A stretch of DNA of 64,000 nucleotides from Casimicrobiaceae bacterium (lineage in GTDB: Bacteria > Pseudomonadota > Gammaproteobacteria > Burkholderiales > Casimicrobiaceae), in NCBI GenBank assembly GCA_026646885.1, contig JAPKHK010000006.1:124001-188000 (forward strand). The letters are read 5' to 3'. Under the pieces are notes generated by a model. It saw nothing but the letters and a program-made list of their open reading frames with translations. It was not told the DNA's origin and searched no databases. The stretch's first letter is position 1; every line of letters starts with the position of its first letter. The translations under genes and the position numbers were made by a program. Below are positions 54,188 to 63,195 of the stretch, one piece after another.

Positions 54188-55246
54188 TCAGTCGGCGTTG
54201 GCGTCGTAAATCTCGCGCCAGCGCCCGGCGCATTGGCCGAAGGCAGCCAGCACTCGCGGGTCGAAGTGACTCGGTTGGGTGCGGCCATCGCCGACGGTTA
54301 GGATGTCGCAGGCCTTTTCATGTTCAAAGGGTGGTTTGTAAGGCCGCTTCGCGCGCAAGGCGTCGTATTGATCAGCGAGGGTCATCAGGCGCGCGGCGAA
54401 GGGGATTGCCTCGCCTCGCAGTCCTTGCGGATAACCCGTGCCATCCCAGCGTTCATGGTGGCTGAGCGCGATTTCCGCGCCCATCCGGGTGAAGGGCGAG
54501 CCGCCTTTTTCGAGGATCTTGGCGCCGTAAGCCGCGTGCCCCTGCATTACCCGCCATTCCTCTGGGGTGAGCTTGTCGGGCTTGAGCAAAATGGCATCCG
54601 GAATGGCGATTTTGCCGATGTCGTGCATCGGGCTGGCGTAAAAGATCTCCTCGCAGAATTGATCTCCCATACCCAACTCCTCGGCCAGGTCGCGGCAATA
54701 GTAGCTAATGCGTTGCACGTGCCGGCCGGTTTCTTCATCCTTGAACTCCGCCGCGCGCACCATGGTGACGATGGTGTCCTTGTAGGCTTCGCGCAGCGCC
54801 TGCGTGCGGGCGGCGACCTGCTCTTCGAGAATGCGGTTGTGCTCGGCAAGAAAGTTCTGGTACTCCTTGAGGCGCAACATATTGCGCACGCGGATCCAAA
54901 GTTCCGACCGGTCCACCGGCTTGTTGAGGAACTCCTCGGCGCCCTCGTGCAGGGCTTGCAGGCGCGAGTCGCGGTCGTCGAGCGCCGTGACCATGATGAC
55001 CGGAATGTTCTTGGTGCGGGCCTCGGCCTTGAGCCGGCCGGCGACCTCGAAACCGCTCATGCCCGGCATCATGATGTCGAGCAGGATCAGGTCGGGCAGA
55101 CGGTTCTTCAACTGCTCCAGGCATTCCTCGCCGGAGAAAGCGCTCATCACTTCGTAGCCCTCTCCCTTGAGTTGGGATTCGAGCAGGCGGGTGTTGCGGA
55201 CGTCATCGTCCACGATCTGGATGGTGGCGGCGGCGGGCTGATTCAT
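54188..55246 (-). CDS. HD-GYP response regulator, probable c-di-GMP phosphodiesterase
   Basis: The 352-residue protein is a receiver (D57, K109) joined to an HD-GYP domain: H176 (GRHVQRIS), HDIGK at 208-212, HH at 263-264 and GYP at 271-273. All expected metal-binding residues are kept, so hydrolysis of cyclic di-GMP is likely. Proteins of this type resemble RpfG. ATG 55246 has GGAGG eight bases upstream; a longer start at 55261 is possible. It is the first gene of the signalling block, followed by the hybrid kinase. Confidence 0.9.
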   Translation of the reverse strand: MNQPAAATIQIVDDDVRNTRLLESQLKGEGYEVMSAFSGEECLEQLKNRLPDLILLDIMMPGMSGFEVAGRLKAEARTKNIPVIMVTALDDRDSRLQALHEGAEEFLNKPVDRSELWIRVRNMLRLKEYQNFLAEHNRILEEQVAARTQALREAYKDTIVTMVRAAEFKDEETGRHVQRISYYCRDLAEELGMGDQFCEEIFYASPMHDIGKIAIPDAILLKPDKLTPEEWRVMQGHAAYGAKILEKGGSPFTRMGAEIALSHHERWDGTGYPQGLRGEAIPFAARLMTLADQYDALRAKRPYKPPFEHEKACDILTVGDGRTQPSHFDPRVLAAFGQCAGRWREIYDANAD

Positions 55247-55689
55247 GGCCTTGTCCTCCATGTGTCGGCGGGTTTCTCCCCAGGCGGGCGCACGGCGAGA
55301 GTGCTGACCGGCGTTGCTGCGCCTTCTCGCAGTATATCGTCCTCATCAACCGGGGCAAACAGCTGCTCTGGTCTCGGCCGCGGTCACTCACCAGCACGCT
55401 CAGCCGGGCCCGCCTCCAGCGGACAACCGGCGCGCCCCCGCTTCGTTCCGGCTTGGCCAGCACAGGAGGGCCAAGACCCGATGAGTTGGCGAGTGACCTA
55501 GCGTTTGGAGAAAGATACCTTCCCCAACGGAAGCTGGAGGCGGTGGTGTCTGCGCCGGGCGGTTTTGTCCGACCCTAGTCTACTGGACAAGGTGGAGCGC
55601 GTTTGCCGCCCTCACACTTCCAACCCCTACGCGCAGCGGCATCACTTCTGGATGCACTATGCCGAAGAGCACCGCAGTGCTGCCTGACT
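55247..55689. other. Interval upstream of the HD-GYP gene
   Basis: Nothing convincing is seen here. The promoter of the signalling block should lie near 55260-55350, but no clear boxes were found. A 60-residue open frame at 55505-55687 on the plus strand has no recognisable features. Confidence 0.4.
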
Positions 55690-55699
55690 GGGAACTCCT

Positions 55700-55903
55700 G
55701 TGGACTATCACGGTGCACGAATCACCGTTCCGACCGAAGGTGAGATTCTGTGCATCAAGCGTGTGCTGATCCTCAAGCGCAATGCCACGCGAGACCACCT
55801 CGACTTCGTCGCCTTGGCCGATCACCTTGGCGATGCCAGCGTCGCCTTCGCGCTGCAATCCTTCGACCGGGTGTGTGAAATGGACGCAGATCGTTCAACC
55901 TAA
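55700..55903 (+). pseudogene. Remnant of a nucleotidyltransferase-like gene
   Basis: The 67-codon frame reads like the middle of AbiEii/nucleotidyltransferase-like proteins: ITVPTEGEILCIKRVLILKR, then ATRDHLDFVALADHLG and a following helix with ALQSFDRV. The N-terminal nucleotidyl-transfer half is missing and the C-terminus stops inside the left end of the MITE-like element (55894-55915). It is most likely a cut and decayed gene copy. The match is from memory of such proteins, so the family is tentative. Confidence 0.45.
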
Positions 55904-56138
55904 AAACCTCAGTTGGGCGCGCCCGATGGTGCCTTTGGCCGGGTGCATGGCGCGAAGCGACGACGCGCAATAGCCATTCTATTCAAGGAGGAGCGACAAA
56001 GCCAGGCGCCCGGACGAAGGCGCCAGCGGGTGTGAAGCGTTGTCACCCAGGAGGTCATGGTGCAGATTCGCCCACTGACCCCGCCGAGCCTGCCAGATAG
56101 CGACCGGATGAGCGGTCAACTGAGGTTTCTAGGTTCAA
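55894..56138. mobile_element. MITE-like element, 245 bp with 22-bp inverted ends
   Basis: The 22 bases at 55894-55915 are an inverted copy of 56117-56138, with two mismatches; the shared core is AAACCTCAGTTG. The interior has no gene. The element ends the nucleotidyltransferase remnant. No clear target duplication is visible, and the family of the ends is not known to me. It could also be the two ends of an internally deleted insertion sequence. Confidence 0.55.
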
Positions 56139-56187
56139 ATGACTGTGGAATGGAACCGTGAAAGGGAGTACGAACCGGCGAGGTTCG
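56102..56187. other. Three consecutive small hairpins
   Basis: GACCG/CGGTC at 56102-56117, GGTTC/GAACC at 56132-56157 and CGAACC/GGTTCG at 56171-56187 follow one another. The GGTTC and GAACC arms of the last two could also pair with each other in alternative ways. The stretch lies between the MITE-like element and the 3' end of the thiolase-fold gene. It may be a structured RNA or a repeat; I have no family for it. Confidence 0.4.
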
Positions 56188-56198
56188 CCTAACCACCC

Positions 56199-57242
56199 TC
56201 ACCCCCAGCGCACCACCGTCGCGCCCCACACATAACCGATGCCGGCGGCGATGATCACCATCACCTGGCCGTCGCGCAGGCGGCCGGTGGCAAGCCCCAG
56301 GTGCGTGGAGAGCATGGCATCGACTTGGCCGAGGTGTCCGTAGTCGGCGAGGTAGAAAGACTGGTCCTCGCGCAAACCCAGCGCCGCGAGCATTTGCTGA
56401 TGCCCGGAAGGTTTGAAGTGCAAGGCGTTCAAGTAGCCGATGTTTTGGCGGGTGTAGCCGCTCTTTTCCAGGGCGCGGTCGATGCAGGTGTACCAGTTGG
56501 CCATCGAAACTTCGTTGAGCCGCGCTTTCATGTGCGGCGCGTCGAATACCTTGAGGCTCTTGTTGCCGCGCCGGCGCAGGGTTTGGAGTTCGGCTTCGGG
56601 CAGCGCCTCGATGGGGTGTTCGGTGCCGCCGTACCACACGCCGCAATCGCGCGCGAGGCTGCCGTCGGTGATGATGTGCGTTCCCAGCACTTCGTTTTTG
56701 GCTTGGCCGCGCCTCAAGATGAAAGCGCCGGCGCCCGCGGCGAGGTTGAACATGAAGGACACATCCGAATCCGCATAATCGATGAGGTCGCCATTGCGAT
56801 AGCCACCCACGATCAATACGGTTTGAATGTCCGGATCGGCACGCATCATGTCTTTGGCGATTTTTAGGGCCGCCACCGTGGTGTTGCAACGCTGCTGCAC
56901 GTCGATGCCCCACGCTCGCCACGCGCCAATGCGTTCTTGAATGTAGATCGCCGAAGTGGTGAGCGGATATTCCTTCCACTCTTCGCCCATGCACAGGATG
57001 AGATCGATCTCTTGGGCATCGATACCGCTTCTTTGCAAAGCATCGAGCGCGGCGCGTGCGCCCATCTCTTGCGTGCCGTCATCGGGGCCGGGAACCGTCT
57101 TGCGATGTAGGCCGAGTTTTTCGCGCACCGCGGCGGCGGACCAGCGGCCCGCGGTGGCGGCGGCGATGTCTTCCGCGCTCACCGTGGAGCTGGGCAGGTA
57201 AAGGCCGTAGCCGGCGATGCCAACCGGAGTTTCAAGCGACAT
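56199..57242 (-). CDS. Thiolase-fold ketoacyl synthase III-like protein
   Basis: This 347-residue protein is FabH-like. The catalytic cysteine is C119 (VQQRCNTTVAA) and a histidine is at H275 (LNALHFKPSG). Where FabH has the third catalytic residue Asn, this protein reads DYGHLGQVD with H303. The same change is found in a KAS-III-like group outside fatty acid synthesis. It sits last in a catabolic operon with an acyl-CoA synthetase and a MaoC protein, so a thiolytic or condensing step on a CoA thioester is likely. It follows the MaoC gene after two bases. Confidence 0.78.
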   Translation of the reverse strand: MSLETPVGIAGYGLYLPSSTVSAEDIAAATAGRWSAAAVREKLGLHRKTVPGPDDGTQEMGARAALDALQRSGIDAQEIDLILCMGEEWKEYPLTTSAIYIQERIGAWRAWGIDVQQRCNTTVAALKIAKDMMRADPDIQTVLIVGGYRNGDLIDYADSDVSFMFNLAAGAGAFILRRGQAKNEVLGTHIITDGSLARDCGVWYGGTEHPIEALPEAELQTLRRRGNKSLKVFDAPHMKARLNEVSMANWYTCIDRALEKSGYTRQNIGYLNALHFKPSGHQQMLAALGLREDQSFYLADYGHLGQVDAMLSTHLGLATGRLRDGQVMVIIAAGIGYVWGATVVRWG

Positions 57243-57244
57243 GA

Positions 57245-58093
57245 TCAGCGCGAGGCTTTGTTTTCGAGATTGCGCACCAGCACCAGGGCTTCGCCATCGA
57301 CGACCAGGCTTTGCCCAGGGCCGAAAATTTGCGTGCGCAGGTTGACCAGTTCCTTGGCGGCGCGCAGGCGAGCGATTTCGACTCGTGCGATCAGCGCCTC
57401 TCCCGGTTGCGCGGGGCAGAGCAATTGCAGGCGTTGTTTCATCCAGCCCGTGCCGCGCCCGGGCAGGCGCGTGCCCAAGAGGTCGGAGAACATGCCGGCC
57501 AAAAGCGGGCCCGGCACCTCGGCAGCGTCGCCGCGAAACAGCGGGTTGCGGTCGCCCAGCAGGTCGCCGTATTCCGCGAGGTCGCGCGCGGTGAAGCTGC
57601 GTGTGGCTTCGGCTTGCATGCCCAGCCGCAAGCCGTAAAGTTCGGTGTCGCTTTCACCTTCGGCGCCGGGTGCGCGCTCGAAGGCGGGTGGTGCGTGGTG
57701 GCCCTGCGGCAAAACGCGCGTATGCCCTTCGGCGGTGACGACACCCCCGGCTTTGCTGACGCGAGTGAGAATATCCAACGCGCCATCGGAAGAATGGTTC
57801 GGGCATTCCAGTTCGATGCGGATTTCTTCGCCCGTGTAAGTGGGGTTCGGAAACATCAGCTCCTGGCTGAGCTGGCGCACGCCGGGGCCGGGGATGAGTT
57901 CGCTCAAACCCTTGGCGATCAGGCCATAGAGCAGCATGCCGTGCGATACCGTGGCGCCGAAGTGGGTGTGTTGGGCGTAAGAAGGATCGCAGTGTATGGG
58001 GTTGTCGTCGCCAGTGAGTCGGGCGAAGCGATCGAAATCGTCTTGCAGCAGCACGCGGCGAAACGAGGCGCGCTGGGGAAAATCGCCGTTCAT
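57245..58093 (-). CDS. Double-hotdog MaoC-like enoyl-CoA hydratase
   Basis: The 282-residue protein contains two hotdog domains. The first has the hydratase motif LTGDDNPIH with D29 and H34, so it is probably catalytic. The second has the same frame (LLGDRNPLF) but Phe in place of the catalytic His, so it is likely structural, as in fused MaoC proteins. It would hydrate a 2-enoyl-CoA to the R-3-hydroxy form. It overlaps the acyl-CoA synthetase gene by four bases. Confidence 0.84.
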   Translation of the reverse strand: MNGDFPQRASFRRVLLQDDFDRFARLTGDDNPIHCDPSYAQHTHFGATVSHGMLLYGLIAKGLSELIPGPGVRQLSQELMFPNPTYTGEEIRIELECPNHSSDGALDILTRVSKAGGVVTAEGHTRVLPQGHHAPPAFERAPGAEGESDTELYGLRLGMQAEATRSFTARDLAEYGDLLGDRNPLFRGDAAEVPGPLLAGMFSDLLGTRLPGRGTGWMKQRLQLLCPAQPGEALIARVEIARLRAAKELVNLRTQIFGPGQSLVVDGEALVLVRNLENKASR

Positions 58094-59616
58094 CCTGCGC
58101 TACCGTACAGGCTGCGCAAGCGCGGCTTTTCCACTTTGCCGGCGGCGTTGCGCGGCAAGGCTTCGACGAACAACACCTGCCGCGGCACTTTGTAGCCGGC
58201 TAGGCGTTCGCGGCAGAAGTCGATCACCGCGGCAGCGTCTAGGAAGCCGCCGGGTTTCAAGGCAATGATGGCCTTGCCCACTTCGCCCCAGCGTTCATCC
58301 GGAAACCCGATCACCGCGGCTTCGGCCACTTCGGGCATTTGGAAAAGCACGTTTTCCACTTCCGCCGGGTAGACGTTTTCGCCGCCGGAGATGTACATGT
58401 CCTTGGCGCGATCGACCACGTAGTAGTCGCCGCCTGCATCGAAGTAGGCGATGTCGCCCGAACACAGCCAGCCGTCTTCGAAAGCTTTGGCGGTGGCCTC
58501 GGCGTTATTCCAGTAGCCCGGCGTCACCCCCGGGCCTTTGATGAGCAGCTCGCCCCTTTCGTTGGGGCCTAAGCTCTTGCGCGTGGCCACATCGACCACT
58601 TTGGAGAGCATGTAGGTCACGGGGCGGCCGACGGTGCCGATTTTGTTGCGCGCCGTTTCTTCGTCGGTGAGGAAGACGGTGGGGCCGGTTTCGGTCATGC
58701 CGAAGCCGAAGCAAATGGTCACGCCCTTGGCGAGATATTGCTCCAGCAAACTCTTGGGTATGGGCGCGCCGCCGCAGGCCCAACTGCGCACGCGAGAAAA
58801 GTCCGCGCTGGCGAAGGTGGCCTGCTGCGACAAAAAGAGGTAAATCGCCGGCACGCCGAACATCACCGTGATGCGCTCTTGCAAAAGTTCGATGGTGCGC
58901 AGCGGATCGAACTGCTTCATCACCACCACCGTGCCGCCGCATTGCAAAAGCGGATTGGCGTAAAGGTTCAAGCCCCCGGTATGAAAGAAGGGCAGCACCG
59001 ACAAGAGCACGTCGTCTCGCGACAACTTGGCGGCGTGCATGGCGTTGACGCCATTAAAATGCGCCATGCCGTAGGTCTGCAACACGCCCTTGGGTTTGCC
59101 GGTGGTGCCCGAGGTGTACAGGAGATACCAAACTTCGTCCAAGCCGCGGCAAGGCATTTTCAGCGCGTGGCCGGAAGCGGCGGCCAGGCTGGTTTCGTAG
59201 TCTGGCCAATCGGCGATGGCGCCGCCGAGACTCATCGCCTGTTCGATGGCGCAATGCGTGCGCAATTCTAGGCCGGCGGCGGCGAACTCGGCGCTCACCA
59301 CGAGCGCGCGGGGGCTCGCATCGTCGAGCACGGCGAAGTTCTCGCGGGCCGACAAGCGCCAATTGAGGCAGACCATCACCGCGCCGAGTTTGGCGCAGCC
59401 GTAGAGCATTTCGAAGTAATCCGAACTATTGCTCGCCAGCACCGCAACGCGGTCGCCGGGGCGTAGGCCCCAAGCATCGCGCAAGAAGAAAGCAAAGCGG
59501 CTGGCGCGTTCATCAAAAGCGCGATAGCTCACCTCGCGTCCGGTGGCCAAATCGACCAGCGCGATTTTGTCGGGATAATTGGCAGCCCCTTTGGCCGCCC
59601 AGTCGATGACGTACAT
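58090..59616 (-). CDS. Acyl-CoA synthetase (AMP-forming)
   Basis: This 508-residue ANL-superfamily enzyme activates a carboxylic acid to its CoA thioester. Motifs are YTSGTTGKPKG (ATP phosphate loop), FGMTETGP, the SGDIAYFDAGG/DR region and the C-terminal lysine in RNAAGKVEK. It resembles the medium-chain and aryl-acid synthetases; the substrate is not apparent. It starts three bases past the crotonase stop and is in the operon with transport genes upstream. Confidence 0.92.
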   Translation of the reverse strand: MYVIDWAAKGAANYPDKIALVDLATGREVSYRAFDERASRFAFFLRDAWGLRPGDRVAVLASNSSDYFEMLYGCAKLGAVMVCLNWRLSARENFAVLDDASPRALVVSAEFAAAGLELRTHCAIEQAMSLGGAIADWPDYETSLAAASGHALKMPCRGLDEVWYLLYTSGTTGKPKGVLQTYGMAHFNGVNAMHAAKLSRDDVLLSVLPFFHTGGLNLYANPLLQCGGTVVVMKQFDPLRTIELLQERITVMFGVPAIYLFLSQQATFASADFSRVRSWACGGAPIPKSLLEQYLAKGVTICFGFGMTETGPTVFLTDEETARNKIGTVGRPVTYMLSKVVDVATRKSLGPNERGELLIKGPGVTPGYWNNAEATAKAFEDGWLCSGDIAYFDAGGDYYVVDRAKDMYISGGENVYPAEVENVLFQMPEVAEAAVIGFPDERWGEVGKAIIALKPGGFLDAAAVIDFCRERLAGYKVPRQVLFVEALPRNAAGKVEKPRLRSLYGSAG

Positions 59617-59619
59617 GGC

Positions 59620-60390
59620 TTACTCCCCGTCCGGATAGCTCGCGAAGTGCTTCAAGAATTGCTCGACGCCGGCGCGCGCCGCGGCCACCTGCGCGACGAA
59701 GGCGACGCGCTCGGCTGCGAGCGCCGCGGCGATGGCGGGCCGTTCGGCCGCCAGCAGCCGCTTGGCGCTCAAGAGCGTTCCCGCGGGTGCCGCAGCAATA
59801 CGCGCAGCAAGGGTTAACGCGGTGGAGCGCACGGCGGCGCCGGGGCAGACTTCGTAAGCCAATCCGAGAGCGAGCGCTTCCTCGGCGCGTATCGCGCGGT
59901 TGGCATAAAGACAGGCGGCCACGCGGGAAGCACCGATGCGCCGCGGCAGCATGGCCGTCCAGCCGCCGTCGGGCGCGAAGCCGGCGCTCACGTAGTGCGC
60001 CTTGAACACCGCCGCTTCGGCCATGAGCAGCAAGTCGCTGGCAAGGACCAGCCCCAGCGATCCACCGGTCACATGGCCGTGCACCGCGGCAACCACGACC
60101 TGCGGCAAGTCGATGAGGGCGAGGATGGCTTCGTTCAAGAGGCCGACCAGGCGCGCGCTGTAAGCTTCGATGTCTCGCGCGTATTCGCGCTGAAAGCGGC
60201 GCATGTCGCCGCCCAAGGAAAAGACTCCGCCTTCGGCGGCGAGCACCACGACGCGTATCTCGGGGTCGGCGGCCACTTCACGCAGGCGGGAAAGCAGTGC
60301 TTCCAGGAGTTCCGGCACCAGCGCATTGCCCATTTGCGGGCGGGCGAGCACCAGGGTGGCGACCGCCCCCGTCCGTTCCAGGCGGATCAT
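59620..60390 (-). CDS. Crotonase-family enoyl-CoA hydratase/isomerase, PaaG-like
   Basis: This 256-residue crotonase has the oxyanion segments FSLGGDM and HGHVTGGSLGL. The glutamate pair of classic hydratases is absent, but an aspartate (D141 in APDGGWT) occupies the position used by PaaG-type isomerases. That argues for isomerase or another crotonase activity, not simple hydration. ATG 60390 overlaps the stop of the LivM-like permease by four bases. Confidence 0.84.
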   Translation of the reverse strand: MIRLERTGAVATLVLARPQMGNALVPELLEALLSRLREVAADPEIRVVVLAAEGGVFSLGGDMRRFQREYARDIEAYSARLVGLLNEAILALIDLPQVVVAAVHGHVTGGSLGLVLASDLLLMAEAAVFKAHYVSAGFAPDGGWTAMLPRRIGASRVAACLYANRAIRAEEALALGLAYEVCPGAAVRSTALTLAARIAAAPAGTLLSAKRLLAAERPAIAAALAAERVAFVAQVAAARAGVEQFLKHFASYPDGE

Positions 60391-61448
60391 CGCTTGAGGG
60401 CGCGCAGCTTGCCGACGATGCCGGTGGGGAAGAAATACACCGACAGCACGAAGAAAACGCCCAGCCACAACAACCAGCGGTCGGGATGCAAGAGATTGGC
60501 GAGCATCGGCACCGCGGTGAGCGCGTCGCTGGCTTGCTTCATCAGCGCCTGCAAATAATTCTGCGCGAGGATGAATAGTGCCGAGCCGATCATCGCGCCA
60601 TACAAGGTACCCATGCCGCCGATCACCACGATGAGCAGAATGTCCATCATGATGGTGAAAGACAAGGTCGTCTGCGGGCCCGCGTAACGCAGCCACAAGG
60701 CCATGAGTGCGCCGGCCAAGGTAGCGATGGCGGCGGCCAGGCAATTGGCCAGCGTGCGATAGATCACGGTGCGGTAGCCTAGGGCTTCGGCGCGAAAATC
60801 GTTTTCGCGGATTGCTTGCAACACCCGGCCGAAAGGTGAATTCACCACCCGCAAGAGCAGCAGAAAGAAGGCCAGTGCGACGAAGAAGACGAGGTAATAG
60901 GTGATGAGCTTGCCGTTGATGGCGGTGCCGAAAATTTCTGTTTCAAAGAGACGAAAACCCGGCCGTAGCATTTCTGGCACGCTGAAGGTGCGCCCGTCTT
61001 CGCCGCCGGTGAAATCAGAAAGTTGCGAGGCGAGGATGGCGAAGGCCGAAGCCACGGCCAGGGTGATCATGGCGTAGAAAATCGCCTTCACCCGTAGCGA
61101 AAAGAGCCCGATCACCAAGGCCAGCACCAGCGAGAGCACCAGCGCGATTCCGAAGCCCAGCGCCATGGCGCCCCAGGTCGGCCCGATGCTGTAGAGCGCG
61201 AGCCCCACGCCATAGGCGCCGATGCCGTAAAACATGGTGTGGGCGAAAGAAACGATCCCGGTGTAACCCAGCAGCAAATCGTAGGAGGCCACCAGCAGGA
61301 TGAACACACAAATCGTCGCGGCGACGTTCATGGCGCGCGCGCCGGTGAATAAAAAAGGCGCCAGCGCAAGTACGAGGACCAACAGCGCCAGCGCCCCGGA
61401 AAGCCAAGGGCTGCGAGGGAAATCACCCGAAAGAAGTCGGTGGAGCAT
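60387..61448 (-). CDS. livM: Branched-chain-type ABC transporter permease, LivM-like
   Basis: This 353-residue inner-membrane permease has about nine to ten hydrophobic segments and the LivM signature around FGRVLQAIRENDFRAEALGY, the EAA-like loop that contacts the ATPase. ATG 61448 has AGGAT upstream and is preferred to the longer upstream frame. It lies between the LivH-like gene and the crotonase and overlaps the latter. Such HAAT transporters also move aromatic and dicarboxylic acids, which fits the catabolic neighbours. Confidence 0.9.
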   Translation of the reverse strand: MLHRLLSGDFPRSPWLSGALALLVLVLALAPFLFTGARAMNVAATICVFILLVASYDLLLGYTGIVSFAHTMFYGIGAYGVGLALYSIGPTWGAMALGFGIALVLSLVLALVIGLFSLRVKAIFYAMITLAVASAFAILASQLSDFTGGEDGRTFSVPEMLRPGFRLFETEIFGTAINGKLITYYLVFFVALAFFLLLLRVVNSPFGRVLQAIRENDFRAEALGYRTVIYRTLANCLAAAIATLAGALMALWLRYAGPQTTLSFTIMMDILLIVVIGGMGTLYGAMIGSALFILAQNYLQALMKQASDALTAVPMLANLLHPDRWLLWLGVFFVLSVYFFPTGIVGKLRALKR

Positions 61449-61456
61449 GGCCGATC

Positions 61457-62473
61457 CTAACGTTTCGCGACGGGGTAGAGGCCCTGCGGCCGCCACAACA
61501 AAATGGCCACCATGAGCAGAATGTTCGAGGCCAGCGCAATCTTGGGCACCAGAAAGCCAGCATAGTTGGCCACCAAGGCCACCAGCAACGCGCCGATGAA
61601 ACAGCCCCCCACCGAACCCAAGCCGCCGATGATGATGACGATGAACACCAGCACCATGATTTCCGAGCCCATGGCGGCGGTGAGCATTTCCTTGTAGAGG
61701 CCCCAGAGCACGCCGCCCAAACCCGCCAGCGCCGAACCGGCGATGAAGACACCGACGAACAGGCGCCGGATGCGGTAACCCAAGGCTTCGACCATTTCGC
61801 CGTTTTCCACCCCGGCGCGAATCAAGAGGCCCACCTTCGTGCGATTGAGCACCAAGAACATGGCCACGAAGACGATGAGTCCCACGGCCACGGCGATGAG
61901 GCGAAACTTTTCGATCGCCGCGTCGCCGAAAATGATGGCGCCGCGGAAGGAGGCGGGCAGCGGCAAAGGAATTTGGTCCGGACCCCAGACGACGTGAATC
62001 ATCTGTTCAGCGACGATCATGCCGCCCATGGTGATGAGGATTTGCTTCAAATGCTGCCCATACACCGGCATGATGATCACGCGCTCGAAAGCCCAGCCCA
62101 GAAGGCCGGTCACCAACATCGCCAAGGCGACGGCAAGGGCGAGCGCGGTGAGATTCATCAGCACCGAATCGGCCTGCATCCAGCCTTGCATGGGCAAGAG
62201 CACCAAGGTTGCGGTGAAGGCGCCGACGGTGACGAAAGCGCCGTGTCCGAAGTTGAGCACGTCCATCAAGCCAAAAACGAGCGTGAGTCCCGAGGCCATG
62301 ATAAAGATCATCATGCCCATGGCGAGGCCGGCGATGGTGAGCGTCACCCAAGTGGGGGCGCTGCCGATCAGGGGCAGTGCCGCCAGCGCCAGCGCGGGCA
62401 GCACCAAGAGGGGCGCCCAGTCGAGCTTGAGCTTGGGGAGCTCGGCGTCGGTGGGGGTGGCAATCGGGGTCAT
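61457..62473 (-). CDS. livH: Branched-chain-type ABC transporter permease, LivH-like
   Basis: This 338-residue inner-membrane permease carries the LivH-type features GLMDVLNFGHGAF near residue 70 and the EAA-like AGVENGEMVEALGYRI. Its N-terminal extension of about 30 residues is longer than in E. coli LivH. It starts four bases before the LivF stop and precedes livM by eight bases. Together they form the membrane channel. Confidence 0.91.
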   Translation of the reverse strand: MTPIATPTDAELPKLKLDWAPLLVLPALALAALPLIGSAPTWVTLTIAGLAMGMMIFIMASGLTLVFGLMDVLNFGHGAFVTVGAFTATLVLLPMQGWMQADSVLMNLTALALAVALAMLVTGLLGWAFERVIIMPVYGQHLKQILITMGGMIVAEQMIHVVWGPDQIPLPLPASFRGAIIFGDAAIEKFRLIAVAVGLIVFVAMFLVLNRTKVGLLIRAGVENGEMVEALGYRIRRLFVGVFIAGSALAGLGGVLWGLYKEMLTAAMGSEIMVLVFIVIIIGGLGSVGGCFIGALLVALVANYAGFLVPKIALASNILLMVAILLWRPQGLYPVAKR

Positions 62474-63195
62474 TGGTGCGCGTCCAGGGAAAGGCCCAAT
62501 AAAGACTGTTGCAAATCGCGATCTTCGGCCAGTTCGGCCATACTCCCCTTGTGCACGATGCGCCCGTCGTCCATGACCGCGACCGAGTCGCCCAGCGAGC
62601 GCACGAAGCTGAAGTTCTGCTCGACTAACAAGAGGGTGGTCTCCATCCCTTTGAGTTCGCGAAAGGCGGTGATGAGGCTTTGTATGATCGCCGGGGCCAG
62701 CCCTTTGGTGGGCTCATCGACCAGCAAGAGTTTTCTCGGCTCGACGATGGCGCGGGCGATGGCCAGCATCTGTTTCTGTCCGCCGGAAAGGGTGCCCGCG
62801 GCTTGGTTCCAGAATTTCTTGAGCGCCGGAAAGAAACCGAATATCCATTCTAGGCGCTGGGCGTCGGGCTCTCCGGCGCGCGCGGCGAGGATCAAGTTCT
62901 CGCGCACCGTGAGGTCGGAGAAGATCCCCATGTTCTCGGGGACGTAGGCGATGCCGGCGGTGGCGATGTCCGGGGTCGAGGCGCGGGTGATGTCCTGCCC
63001 GTCGAACACCAGCCCGCCTCGGGAGGCCTTCCACAGGCCCATGATGGTGCGCAGGGTGGTGGTTTTCCCGGCGCCGTTGCGCCCCAGCAGTACGGTCAAT
63101 TCGCCGCGCGGCACGGCGAGATCGACGCCCTGCAGAATGTGATATTGCCCGATGTGGGTGTGCACGCCGGTGAGCGTGAGCAAGGCTTCAGACAC
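62470..63195 (-). CDS. livF: Branched-chain-type ABC transporter ATPase, LivF-like
   Basis: This 241-residue ATPase has Walker A GRNGAGKT at 38-45, the signature LSGGQ at 136-140 and Walker B LLLVDEP near 157-162. The GTG start at 63195 overlaps the livG stop by eight bases. It works with LivG to drive the permeases. Confidence 0.93.
   Translation of the reverse strand: MSEALLTLTGVHTHIGQYHILQGVDLAVPRGELTVLLGRNGAGKTTTLRTIMGLWKASRGGLVFDGQDITRASTPDIATAGIAYVPENMGIFSDLTVRENLILAARAGEPDAQRLEWIFGFFPALKKFWNQAAGTLSGGQKQMLAIARAIVEPRKLLLVDEPTKGLAPAIIQSLITAFRELKGMETTLLLVEQNFSFVRSLGDSVAVMDDGRIVHKGSMAELAEDRDLQQSLLGLSLDAHQ

Noticed and set aside
56131-56140. GGTTCAAAT, which resembles a tRNA T-loop
   Set aside because: No acceptor, D-arm or anticodon arm fits around it. 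It is at the end of the inverted-repeat element.
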